From NCBI GenBank assembly GCA_005888745.1, contig VBBS01000028.1, positions 112,375-176,374 on the forward strand: a stretch of 64,000 nucleotides of DNA. The letters are read 5' to 3'. A program made the translations under genes and the position numbers. The stretch's first letter is position 1. The number at the start of each line of letters is the position of its first letter. Below are positions 35,157-43,193 of the stretch, in pieces. A model generated the notes under the pieces. It did no database searches. It was not told the origin of the DNA and saw only the letters and a list, made by a program, of their open reading frames with translations. This DNA comes from Candidatus Bathyarchaeota archaeon (GTDB taxonomy: Archaea > Thermoproteota > Bathyarchaeia > 40CM-2-53-6).

Positions 35157-35372
35157 TTCAAAACGCCCACTCTTGGTAATCTTGGGTTTTCCAACTTGCC
35201 GTGTGTCCAGTTGTTCTTATGATAGATCATACTTTCCGAGAAACGGAAAGAGTTGATGCTGAACCGGTTTCTGATGGCTTAAAAACGTTTTCAGCGATGA
35301 TTGGGGGTCCAGCCAAGCTGGCGACGTTCACTCGATCATTCCTGTTCGCCCCGACAGTCCCAGACACTCCTG

Positions 35373-36242
35373 TTAATGATTAGACGTGTCAATGATAGGA
35401 AGGAGATGGTCTTGTCCGAGTCTTACTGTTCCCTGTTTATTGGGGTATTTTCGTGGGCCTAGAGTTATGTTGGTAAATCCTATTCGCCGAAGTTCTTTCT
35501 CAGCTTGCTTCATCACGCCGTCCTGATGAAATAGGGGTAGCTCTTCTTGGGATACTTCGATCGCTGCAGCTGTTCCATGATGCCTGACCCTAATGTCTCG
35601 GGCACCACTCAAACGTTTGACAATAGATTCTGCTTCTCCGACCTGAGATAACTTTTGAACGGTGATCTCCTCGCCGTGAGGTATCCGGGACGAGAGACAC
35701 GGCATGGCTGGTTTGTCCCACACTTCAAGCCCGAGAAGTCGAGCGGTCTGTCGCACCTCTTTCTTGGACAAGCCGGCTTCTGCCAAGGGACTTCTTACAC
35801 CAACCTCCCGAGCGGCAAGAAGCCCCGGCCTAGTGTCACCGAGATCGTCGAGTTGGGTGCCATCAAGAACCGCTTCAAAACCGGACGTGTCGGCTTGACG
35901 TCGCAATTCACGATAGAGCGTGTCCTTGCAGTAGTAGCATCTGTTAGAGGGATTCGCTTTGTAGCTTGCATTGTGCACCTCATCGGTTGTCACAATAATG
36001 TGCCGGATGCCGATTTGCCTCGCAGTTTTCTGCGCGATTTCCATTTCCCCAGGTGCGAGAGATTCGGAGAGGGCAGTCACTGCGACAACGCGATCCCCTA
36101 ATGCCCTCCGTGCGAGCGCAGCGACGAGAGAGCTGTCCACTCCTGCGGATAAGGCAATGACAGCCCCGTCGAATTGGCTAATAATATGAACAACCTTTTC
36201 GATCTTCACCTGCAAATCGGTAGTCGCAGGGCTAGGCAACAT
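35373..36242 (-). CDS. larE: LarE-type ATP-dependent sulfur transferase
   Basis: A 289-aa PP-loop enzyme. LarE supplies sulfur for the nickel-pincer nucleotide cofactor. Motifs: PP-loop ALSAGVDSS (usually SGGVDSS), NPSNRCYYCK, and the sacrificial-cysteine region AMPCLSSRIPHGEEI. The start at ATG 36242 lies about 2 nt from the predicted start site of a TATA element shared with larB. LarB is divergent next to it. LarC and a racemase are not in the window, so the cofactor's final user is unknown. Confidence 0.88.
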   Translation of the reverse strand: MLPSPATTDLQVKIEKVVHIISQFDGAVIALSAGVDSSLVAALARRALGDRVVAVTALSESLAPGEMEIAQKTARQIGIRHIIVTTDEVHNASYKANPSNRCYYCKDTLYRELRRQADTSGFEAVLDGTQLDDLGDTRPGLLAAREVGVRSPLAEAGLSKKEVRQTARLLGLEVWDKPAMPCLSSRIPHGEEITVQKLSQVGEAESIVKRLSGARDIRVRHHGTAAAIEVSQEELPLFHQDGVMKQAEKELRRIGFTNITLGPRKYPNKQGTVRLGQDHLLPIIDTSNH

Positions 36243-36265
36243 ATTCAAGACACTCCCTTGTGGCA

Positions 36266-36273
36266 ACTTAAAC
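36266..36273. promoter_or_regulatory. Bidirectional TATA-like element, larE/larB
   Basis: ACTTAAAC (plus) / GTTTAAGT (minus). Measured 26 bp from its centre, the predicted start sites are about 36296 (+) and 36244 (-), next to GTG 36294 of larB and ATG 36242 of larE. Both genes would then be leaderless. Confidence 0.5.
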
Positions 36274-36293
36274 AGTTTACGCGCAAAAAGAAA

Positions 36294-37073
36294 GTGCCCG
36301 ACTTGTCCTCACTTGAGAAATTTGAGCGGAGTCGAAAACGTTTCGAGAGAAAGGATAGACTTCTTGCTATTGCAAGCTTGTCTCGGTTTGCGAAACTTGA
36401 CATTGGCCGCGAAAAACGCAAAGGACTTCCTGAGGTTATCCTCGCCGAGGGCAAGCTCGCCACCGATGTGGCGAAGATTACCCAGGCGATGCTAAAACGG
36501 ACTGGTCGTGCCGTTGTAAGTCGTTTGACAGGTTCCCAGGTCAAGGCTGTTAGATCTATCATCGGAAAAGAGGCTAAGATTGAATACTTTTCACGCTCTC
36601 GAATGATGGTTGTAAAGTCGCACAGCTACACGCCTCGGCAAAGTGGAGGGAGAGTGGGGATATTGACCGCGGGGACCTCTGACATTCCGGTAGCTGAGGA
36701 GGCGGAGGTCATCGCTCGCGAGATGGGTTGCGAGACTAGATCCTTCTTTGATGTGGGAGTAGCCGGGATTCATCGCTTGTTCGAGCCCGTCCGCGATCTT
36801 CTCAAATGGGAGGCCGATGTCATCCTTGTGGTTGCGGGTCGTGAAGGGGCGCTCCCTACAGTCGTCGCGGGGATTGTGGATGTCCCGGTCATAGGAGTCC
36901 CCACATCTAGAAGCTACGGGTTTGGAGAAAGAGGGCTCTCTGCCCTGGCCGCTATGCTTCAATCATGTTCTCTAGGAATGGCTGTGGTCAATATCGACGG
37001 AGGAGTTGGTGCGGGAGCGGTCGCCGCACTGGTCGCAAACCGTGTTGGCGAATACCGGACTAGGGTGGCCTAG
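36294..37073 (+). CDS. larB: LarB-type carboxylase/hydrolase (PurE-like)
   Basis: A 259-aa protein. LarB carboxylates nicotinic acid adenine dinucleotide at C5 and hydrolyses it, the first step of nickel-pincer cofactor synthesis. Signatures: FAKLDIGREKRKGLPEVILA at the start of the conserved part, then the PurE-like domain RVGILTAGTSDIPVAEEAEV, DVGVAGIHRL, VVAGREGALPTVVAG and PTSRSYGFGERGLSAL. GTG 36294 fits the TATA position; the frame is open to 36174, but this would overlap larE. Confidence 0.88.
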   Translation: MPDLSSLEKFERSRKRFERKDRLLAIASLSRFAKLDIGREKRKGLPEVILAEGKLATDVAKITQAMLKRTGRAVVSRLTGSQVKAVRSIIGKEAKIEYFSRSRMMVVKSHSYTPRQSGGRVGILTAGTSDIPVAEEAEVIAREMGCETRSFFDVGVAGIHRLFEPVRDLLKWEADVILVVAGREGALPTVVAGIVDVPVIGVPTSRSYGFGERGLSALAAMLQSCSLGMAVVNIDGGVGAGAVAALVANRVGEYRTRVA

Positions 37074-37099
37074 CGCCCGCACTCAGGAGTAGCAGAGCC

Positions 37100-38137
37100 T
37101 TGGGTGTTGATCTTGGGGACATAATTTCTCGATCCAAGATCTCGCTTGACGAGTTTGCAGGAAAAACCTTCGCGGTCGATGCCTACAACATCCTCTACCA
37201 GTTTCTCGCGATAATTCGAGGGCCCACTGGAGAGCCCTTGATGGACCGGCAGAGTAGAGTTACCAGCCACTTGAGCGGGCTTCTTTACCGAACTACGAAC
37301 TTGGCAGAGAGAGGCATCAGACTCGCGTATGTTTTCGACGGGAAACCCCCTAGTCTCAAAGACACAGAGATCAAGCGAAGGCAGGTCATCAAAGTCGAGG
37401 CCACAACAAGATACGAATCCGCTCTCTCAACTGGTAAGTTTGAGGAGGCGAAGCGGTACGCTCAGGCAACTTCCAGTCTTAAGGATTTGATGATTGATGA
37501 TGCTCACAGACTTCTCCGGTACCTAGGCGTTCCTGTTGTCCAAGCTCCATCTGAAGGAGAAGCCCAAGCGGCCTACATGGCAGCTCGCGGGGATGTTTGG
37601 GCCGCAGTCAGCCAGGATTACGATTCTCTTCTTTTCGGGGCCCGGAGGCTTGTCCGGAATCTAGCAATCAGCGGAAAAAGAAAGCTACCCATGCGGGAGG
37701 CCTACGTGCAGGTAGACCCGGAACTAGTAGACTTAGCATCAACCTTGCAAGCTCTCCAGCTTTCCCGAGAACAGCTTGTGGATTTGGGGATTCTGATTGG
37801 AACAGATTTCAATCCGGACGGCTTCAGGGGCATAGGGCCCAAGACGGCGCTGAAGCTTGTCAAGGAGCATGGAAGGATCGAGAGAATTGCCGAAACGAAC
37901 AAGGAAGTGGTTCCCCCGCCCGAGTTGGACAGGATTAGGGAGATATTTCTGAAGCCCGCCGTCACCTCAAACTACACTTTGGAGTGGCGTAGATCCGATG
38001 TTGAATCTCTTGTGCGGTTCCTCTGCGGAGAGAGAGATTTCAACGAGGAAAGAGTCCGCACAGCCGTGGAGAGAGCGAGGATTGCGATGGTCAAAGAGAG
38101 TGGTAAGAAGACGCTTGAGTCATTCTTTGGCAGTTAA
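37100..38137 (+). CDS. fen: Flap endonuclease 1
   Basis: A 345-aa structure-specific nuclease that removes 5' flaps in replication and repair. The N domain shows VDAYNILYQF and YVFDGKPPSLK; the I domain shows APSEGEAQAAYMAARGDVWA, SQDYDSLLFGARRLVRNLA and GTDFNPDGFRGIGPKTALKL (H3TH). The C-terminus KKTLESFFGS is a PCNA-interacting (PIP) box. All catalytic acidic residues that I can place are kept. It starts at TTG 37100, 27 bp behind larB, and overlaps the end of the PCMT region by 4 bp. Confidence 0.95.
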   Translation: MGVDLGDIISRSKISLDEFAGKTFAVDAYNILYQFLAIIRGPTGEPLMDRQSRVTSHLSGLLYRTTNLAERGIRLAYVFDGKPPSLKDTEIKRRQVIKVEATTRYESALSTGKFEEAKRYAQATSSLKDLMIDDAHRLLRYLGVPVVQAPSEGEAQAAYMAARGDVWAAVSQDYDSLLFGARRLVRNLAISGKRKLPMREAYVQVDPELVDLASTLQALQLSREQLVDLGILIGTDFNPDGFRGIGPKTALKLVKEHGRIERIAETNKEVVPPPELDRIREIFLKPAVTSNYTLEWRRSDVESLVRFLCGERDFNEERVRTAVERARIAMVKESGKKTLESFFGS

Positions 38138-38814
38138 TCGCTGAAGCCGTATCTTCCGATGAGGGGGACGAATGCGACTCCCCCTAGGAATTTCCGGTCC
38201 AAGGTTCCATCAGGCTTCTTGCGGACCCGGATGAGTTCTTGCGGGAACATTTTTCCACCGACTGGAACAACAAGGACTCCGTCTGGCTTCAATTGTTCCA
38301 GCAAAGTCGGCGGAATCTTGGGGGCTGCAGCTGTGACGAGTATTCTGTCGTATAGGGCTCTCTCAGCGTAACCTAAGGACCCATCGCCTTGAACCAGTGT
38401 GACCCGTTTAGCATATCCCGCTCGATCCAAGTTGCTTCTCGCGATCTCGACCAGTTTGTCAACATATTCGATCGCGAAAACATGTCCCTCTTCGCCGACA
38501 ATTTCCGCAATGGTGGCAGCATGGTATCCACTTCCAGCACCCACTTCGAGCACCTTCATTCCATGTCGAAGCTCCAACGCCTCGTCCATTATGGCCACCA
38601 TGTAACGCCCGGCCGGTCAGCCGAGTGGCGCACTGATCGTCTGGCCATGCTCCGTTGGCAGTGGGGTATCGTTGTACGCGTACTGTCGCATATGGGTAGA
38701 CACGAACAGTTCTCTCGGAACCTTTCTCATAGCATCGATGACCTCGGGGGTTTTGAGGAGTCCTTCTGCAATTAGGGCCTGGACCATTCTCTCTCTTTCA
38801 ATTGCGAAATTCAC
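38134..38814 (-). pseudogene. pcm: Protein-L-isoaspartate O-methyltransferase, split by in-frame insertion
   Basis: Two frames encode the two parts of PCMT: 38617-38814 (ending PLPTEHGQTISAPLG) and 38134-38601 (starting MVAIMDEALELRHG with motif I VLEVGAGSGYHAATI). They are in the same frame, separated by 24 nt where the family has one codon; the extra 21 nt carry a TGA. Removing exactly 38604-38624 restores the canonical SAPHMVAIM junction. Nothing else is damaged. It could be a recent pseudogene, a two-piece enzyme made by re-initiation at ATG 38601 (16 nt after the stop), or a spliced insertion. The normal role is repair of isoaspartyl residues with SAM. Confidence 0.75.
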
Positions 38815-38890
38815 GGACCTTGCCTAAACCTCCTGGCAGTAATCTGTAGCTGAGCATATTAGACTCCTACGGTTGACGGCATACGTCTCG

Positions 38891-39310
38891 ATGAATTTCA
38901 AGTTCTACGCACGCGGCCATCCAGCTGTCTCATCAACCCATCCGACGACCTTGGAACTCACAAGGGACACTGATCTTGGCAAAAACGGAGATTGCATCGT
39001 TGCGGCGGGATGTTCCGTAGGATTGGTAGATTTGCCTGAACCTATGAAAAACGCTCTCTCCAGTGGGGCCTGTAGAGCGCGCCTGACTCTTACGGTCGGC
39101 ATCCATCAATTCGTGGTCGAGGGTCGAGGTGCCCATGGGTTAACGCTCTCCCATCCATCGGACATCGTGGTCAGGAAAAGCGGTTTCATATCTGACAGGA
39201 CCCTGATGGTGCACGCAGATCGGGCGGCAGCGGATATTCCGCGGTCATTCGTGGAATTGCTTCAAGACCCTAACCGGAAAGTGTTGGTCGAACTAGTCAC
39301 GGAGATCTAA
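38891..39310 (+). CDS. DUF371 family protein
   Basis: About 139 aa from ATG 38891, which sits about 8 nt after the start site predicted by ATATTA at 38856; TTG 38873 is an alternative. The archaeal DUF371 pattern is clear: FYARGHPAVSSTHPTTLELT near the N-terminus, then GDCIVAAGCSVGLVDLP, and HGLTLSHPSDIVVRKSGFIS. The function is unknown. It converges with trm5 (4-bp overlap). Confidence 0.8.
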   Translation: MNFKFYARGHPAVSSTHPTTLELTRDTDLGKNGDCIVAAGCSVGLVDLPEPMKNALSSGACRARLTLTVGIHQFVVEGRGAHGLTLSHPSDIVVRKSGFISDRTLMVHADRAAADIPRSFVELLQDPNRKVLVELVTEI

Positions 39311-40407
39311 GCTGGCCCAATTTTCGCGTCTAGGCCAATCTGCCACTTCATCGGAGCGACTCCTCGTACTTTGCGTGTCGCCATGATTTTTTCGAGCTTC
39401 CAAACTGAATTAGCCATGGCACCTGCCAATTCTTTCCTAGCCTTTGACTCGCTGTCTGCGCCCTCTGCGAATGTGTAGTAGTGAATCATTCCTCCATCGC
39501 GTGCAAGCGCTTCAGATGCGGGTTCGAGAAACTCCCTTGCCTGAGAGGGGTGGTTCATTATTACTCGAGTGGCTATCCCTTCGAGGTTGTTTTTGACGAC
39601 GACTCGTGCGTCGCCGGACCACACCTTTATCCTGTCTTGGACCTTGTTCATTCTCGCGTTTTCTTCGATCAGCTTGGCGGCTTCGGGGTTGGCATCGATG
39701 GCGTGGATTCGTACGTCGTTCAATCTTTTCGCTATTAGTATTGAGAAGGGTCCAACGCCAGCGAACATGTCTACCACGCATTCTCCTGGCCGGACTTGTT
39801 CGGCCACTCTCCCATGCTCCCCCGATAGACGTGGGGAGAAGAAGGCTTTCGCGATGTCGATCTTGAGTCGACACCCCAACTCCTTGTGAATTGTCTGGGT
39901 TCGATTGACACCTAGAACGTGGTGAAGAGGCCTCAATCGCCTGTTGTCGGTCACTGGTCCAGCTTTTGAGTAGACCGACTTGACGTTCTTGTGCACTTTC
40001 ATCAGCGCTTCGGCGATGTCCTTTTCGAACGGTTCTGCTTTGGGAGAGAGTTCTATGATAGCGATGTCGCCGATCACATCGAACGAGTTCGAAACAAGTG
40101 GAATGATGCTCGAGGGGAGCTGTTGCGCTAGAACTTTGCCTAGCGAACCAACGGTTTCTGATCTAAGCCGAAATTCTTCGCGCAGTAGACTCTGTTGTCC
40201 TAGGACGCTTTCAAGCAGTTCTTGTTCTTGTGGTTTCGGTGCTCGAGATAGTGGCACATGCAGTTGATCGTCTAACGCTTGAGGTGTGAGTTTTCTGTTT
40301 AGTAGTCTCAGCTTCGCGAGGAGTTGGATCGCTTTCTCTCCTTGTTTCTTTGGGACACTTAGAGAGATGCTCTCCTGGAGGAGGTCGGAATCTGGGTTGC
40401 GAATCAA
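39307..40407 (-). CDS. trm5: tRNA (guanine37-N1)-methyltransferase Trm5
   Basis: A 366-aa class I methyltransferase that makes m1G37 next to the anticodon. The central part shows HHVLGVNRTQTIHKELGCRL cut to 20 residues, then DIAKAFFSPRLSGEH, SAM motif I VVDMFAGVGPFSILIAK, DANPEAAKLIEEN and the active-site-region RVIMNHPSQAREFL (NHP in place of the common NLP). The C-terminus holds ATRKVRGVAPMKWQIGLD. A less likely alternative is the wyosine enzyme Taw2-like branch. Confidence 0.9.
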   Translation of the reverse strand: MIRNPDSDLLQESISLSVPKKQGEKAIQLLAKLRLLNRKLTPQALDDQLHVPLSRAPKPQEQELLESVLGQQSLLREEFRLRSETVGSLGKVLAQQLPSSIIPLVSNSFDVIGDIAIIELSPKAEPFEKDIAEALMKVHKNVKSVYSKAGPVTDNRRLRPLHHVLGVNRTQTIHKELGCRLKIDIAKAFFSPRLSGEHGRVAEQVRPGECVVDMFAGVGPFSILIAKRLNDVRIHAIDANPEAAKLIEENARMNKVQDRIKVWSGDARVVVKNNLEGIATRVIMNHPSQAREFLEPASEALARDGGMIHYYTFAEGADSESKARKELAGAMANSVWKLEKIMATRKVRGVAPMKWQIGLDAKIGPA

Positions 40408-40423
40408 CTGTGGGACTCGGCAT

Positions 40424-40936
40424 TTATCCTCTGCTGGTTCGTGTCTTGAGGCGCTTTAGAAAATCCAGATCTGCCAGTGCAACCTCGGCGGATAATCGCA
40501 CGTCCTCATCAGGGTCTTGTAGTCTGAGGATCAATCCTGAGCGGGCCGTCTCTTCTCCGATGGAACCCAGAGCCACAGCCGATTCATGTCTTACGAGTAC
40601 GCTTTCGTCGTTTCCCATGGCGTCTAGGAGGGCGGGCACTGCTGACTTGAACTCCAGTTGGCCGAGTGCAAATGCTACCTCGTGTCTGACGAGCGGGCTA
40701 GGATCCTGTTTCAGTGTCTCGCAGAGCGCAGGGACTGCCCTTTCATCTTTCATATCCGCGAGCATGCAGACCGCGTGTATTCGGAGAAGCAAGCTTGGTC
40801 TGCCGTCGAGGACTATTCTGAAGAAGTCAATGTCTCCTTTCGAGAACGCCCATTCCATCCTTTCGAGGGTCTCAAAGTCTTTGGAGTAATCCGGACCAGC
40901 TTTTGCGGGCTCGTCCTTTGCAATTGCCTTCAACAC
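40424..40936 (-). CDS. HEAT-repeat protein resembling half of deoxyhypusine hydroxylase
   Basis: A 170-aa protein with four to five HEAT-like repeats. Two consecutive repeats contain His-Glu pairs: SPLVRHEVAFALGQLEFKSA near residue 85 and SVLVRHESAVALGSIGEE near residue 118. This HE-x(5)-LGQ / HE-x(5)-LGxIG pattern closely resembles the diiron-binding repeats of eukaryotic DOHH, which has four HE motifs in two symmetric halves. A dimer could supply four. Alternatively it belongs to the broad PBS-lyase HEAT group without metal. It lies upstream of trm5 on the same strand (16-bp gap). Confidence 0.75.
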   Translation of the reverse strand: MLKAIAKDEPAKAGPDYSKDFETLERMEWAFSKGDIDFFRIVLDGRPSLLLRIHAVCMLADMKDERAVPALCETLKQDPSPLVRHEVAFALGQLEFKSAVPALLDAMGNDESVLVRHESAVALGSIGEETARSGLILRLQDPDEDVRLSAEVALADLDFLKRLKTRTSRG

Positions 40937-41042
40937 AATCTCAACATCGTAGGCTCCGGGAAGTGGTCACGACTAGTTGATGGTGAAGGTTGGCACAATC
41001 TGGTAATCACTAGGCAGGCAGACGAGCCGGACACGGATTATT

Positions 41043-41186
41043 TTAGCTCGATGCTGTAGTCTTGTCATTAGCTTCGCCGCTCATAGCGCGCTCGTAGCAC
41101 TTAGGACAATAGGGCCCATCGTACTGTCCGTGTTTGGAACATGAGGGTCGCCTTTGCTCTTCCTCGACAGATTTTCGAAGTTTCAC
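41043..41186 (-). CDS. Small zinc-finger protein (47 aa), putative
   Basis: A GTG-initiated frame reads VKLRKSVEEEQRRPSCSKHG and continues QYDGPYCPKCYERAMSGE to a TAA at 41043. The C-x2-H ... C-x2-C arrangement could bind one zinc. I do not recognise a family. It is short, and codon content alone does not prove it; it fills an otherwise empty gap between the HEAT and ankyrin genes. Confidence 0.4.
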   Translation of the reverse strand: MKLRKSVEEEQRRPSCSKHGQYDGPYCPKCYERAMSGEANDKTTASS

Positions 41187-41257
41187 CTGACTAGCCTCCC
41201 CTCTGACGTGAGGCGCTGGACCACGATTCTGCGCATTGGTTGAGACTGTGGGTTTGA

Positions 41258-41845
41258 CTATTCTTTGGCGCCGTGGTTCTTGAGGAGTTGGACAATCATT
41301 TCCTGTCCTCTATCGACAGCCACCGAAAGCGGAGTTTTTCCCTGAAAATTCTTCGCATTCAAGTCTGGGCTTGCGTTTTCGACCAGCCAGACGACCAGGT
41401 CATAGTAACCCCGTGTAACTGTGTTTTGGAGAGCCAAAGATGATCCTGTCTTTGCCCCGTTTTGGAACAGATACTGGACTAGTTCGAGATCGCCACTCCA
41501 TGCAGCATGGGTCAGAAGCGGAATGCCGTGTGCTCCCGTCGAGTTGATACTATCAGGATTGTCTCTAATTCTTCTCTCAACTTCTTCTTTGCGTCCAAGC
41601 ATTGCCGCAGTGCAAATTTCGAGAGGCGCTCCCTTTTCAAGAAGGTATTCTGCCACAGTAACGCTGCCCACTTGAGCGGCGCCTTGGATCGCGGTCTCGC
41701 GGTCGCTCTCAGTCCAAGCGTAGGCCACGTTGAGCAAGTCCGGTTTCTCTGCAAGCATTTTCCTTACCTTCTCTAGGTTTCCGTGGCCGGCGATTACGAA
41801 CTCACGGACTAGGTCGGTTGAGAGAGGCATATTCGTCGTTTGCAC
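41258..41845 (-). CDS. Ankyrin-repeat protein
   Basis: A 195-aa protein consisting of ankyrin repeats: SDRETAIQGAAQVGSVTVAE, GIPLLTHAAWSGDLELVQYL, a degenerate repeat around residue 140, and GKTPLSVAVDRGQEMIVQLL near the C-terminus. The first 40 residues form a cap. It is cytosolic and likely a protein-binding scaffold. The partner is unknown. Its 5' end lies about 100 bp from the 15-bp tRNA-derived repeat at 41942. Confidence 0.85.
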   Translation of the reverse strand: MQTTNMPLSTDLVREFVIAGHGNLEKVRKMLAEKPDLLNVAYAWTESDRETAIQGAAQVGSVTVAEYLLEKGAPLEICTAAMLGRKEEVERRIRDNPDSINSTGAHGIPLLTHAAWSGDLELVQYLFQNGAKTGSSLALQNTVTRGYYDLVVWLVENASPDLNAKNFQGKTPLSVAVDRGQEMIVQLLKNHGAKE

Positions 41846-41941
41846 AAGGATAGGTCTGTCTTCGCGAGCTATAACCGTTCGGAGAGGAATCTTTGTGAGA
41901 ACTGCTTCGCTATGTCGGGGAAGTAGTGGAGGAAGGTGCGG

Positions 41942-41956
41942 TGGCGGGCCCGGAGG
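41942..41956. repeat. 15-bp copy of tRNA-Lys 3' end (att-like)
   Basis: Exact match to 43194-43208. It is not part of a second tRNA: no TTCAAAT T-loop or acceptor 5' strand accompanies it on the minus strand. Confidence 0.65.
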
Positions 41957-42290
41957 ACTCCAGTGTATATTATGGGGAGGATTCTTACCGACTTTCCATT
42001 GTCGTCAGCAGAACGCAGTTTGTCGGATCATTTCCCGGAACTTTCCAGTATAACTAATGCTAGCGTCTAATACCGGAAATTGAGTCACTTAATCCGAAGT
42101 ATCTTATGGAACCCTTAGCGCCCGTACCCAGTAGGAACCTCCTGTGTTCTCCTTGTCATTTCAATACTTCCCGTAGCGGTAGGGTCGCCTCCTATACCAT
42201 GTCTTCAGGAGCACTTTCACCTCACTGTTCACTGTAAAGCATAGCGATTCTTTACCGTGCAACAAATCAGAGGGACTTGCCCCAGTAATT

Positions 42291-43133
42291 TTGAATCAAA
42301 GGCGAGGACAAAGGTGGCGGAGCCTAGAGTCTAGAACTCAGCTCTATCATCTTGTTCATGAAATGCGAAAATCCGGTTTATCCTACAGACGAATGCAAGC
42401 GAAGATTTTCGAGGAGACCGGAACCAATCTATCTAGAAGTTCCATCAGTTATTGGTTGACGGGTACGCATCACCCATCTGGCTCGCTCAATCGATTCGAC
42501 GCAAAACCCTGCCCAGAGCTCTCCTATGTGATTGGCGTGGCTCTGAGCGATGGCAACGTCAATACGTACGAATACGATAGACAGATAATGCTGAGCGTGA
42601 CCGACAGAGATTTCGCGGACGAATTCAGCCAATGCCTGGCAAAAGTCCTCGGCAGAAGAACAGCTTACAAGGTAAGATGGAGCGAGAAAAGGGCCCGTTG
42701 GATCGTTCAGGGCTGCAGCGTACTACTATACAATTTTCTCTCCTCAAACCTATCGCATCTGAGAAAGTGGATCGAACATTGTGACAGATGCAAATCTGTC
42801 TTTCTCAGAGCGTTCTACGATGGTGAAGGAAGCATAAGCGGTCATAATCTCACGGTCTATAATACTGAAAGAGACTTATTGGTTTACGTTCGGTGCCTGC
42901 TAGATAGCTTCGACATCGAGACTTTGCCTTTGAGTGTGATGACACGAGCCGGGACGAGGCTTACAGATCCCAAGACAGGAAAAACTTATTTCAGAAAAGA
43001 CGATTGCTTCCGCTTCAGTATTAGAACTCGAAGCCTGCTGACATTCAGTCAATCGATAGGGTTCACCATCAAAAGGAAACAAACAAGGCTTAGCCAAGCG
43101 TGTCTCGAGATCAAGCAAAGATCCCCTCTTTGA
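42291..43133 (+). CDS. HTH + LAGLIDADG endonuclease-like protein
   Basis: A 280-aa protein. The N-terminal part (residues about 15-62) contains an HTH-like segment (EMRKSGLSYRRMQAKIFEET and LSRSSISYWLTG). Two LAGLIDADG-type helices follow: YVIGVALSDGNV near residue 80 and FLRAFYDGEGSIS near residue 180, each with the acidic residue (D, E) expected of an active monomeric double-motif endonuclease. It is free-standing, on the opposite strand to and 60 bp from the intron-bearing tRNA-Lys gene. The start TTG 42291 is uncertain. It may cleave an intron-less allele of a tRNA or the att region; this is inference. Confidence 0.8.
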   Translation: MNQRRGQRWRSLESRTQLYHLVHEMRKSGLSYRRMQAKIFEETGTNLSRSSISYWLTGTHHPSGSLNRFDAKPCPELSYVIGVALSDGNVNTYEYDRQIMLSVTDRDFADEFSQCLAKVLGRRTAYKVRWSEKRARWIVQGCSVLLYNFLSSNLSHLRKWIEHCDRCKSVFLRAFYDGEGSISGHNLTVYNTERDLLVYVRCLLDSFDIETLPLSVMTRAGTRLTDPKTGKTYFRKDDCFRFSIRTRSLLTFSQSIGFTIKRKQTRLSQACLEIKQRSPL

Positions 43134-43193
43134 GTCGACAGGACCTCCCTCGTTGAGGCGGGGTCATGAGCGGGCGGTTCCGCTATGATTTTA

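Noticed and set aside
38602-38625. TGA in the PCMT gene as a selenocysteine codon
   Set aside because: The surrounding 24 nt do not align with any PCMT residue; an insertion explains the data better, and no SECIS-like element was seen.
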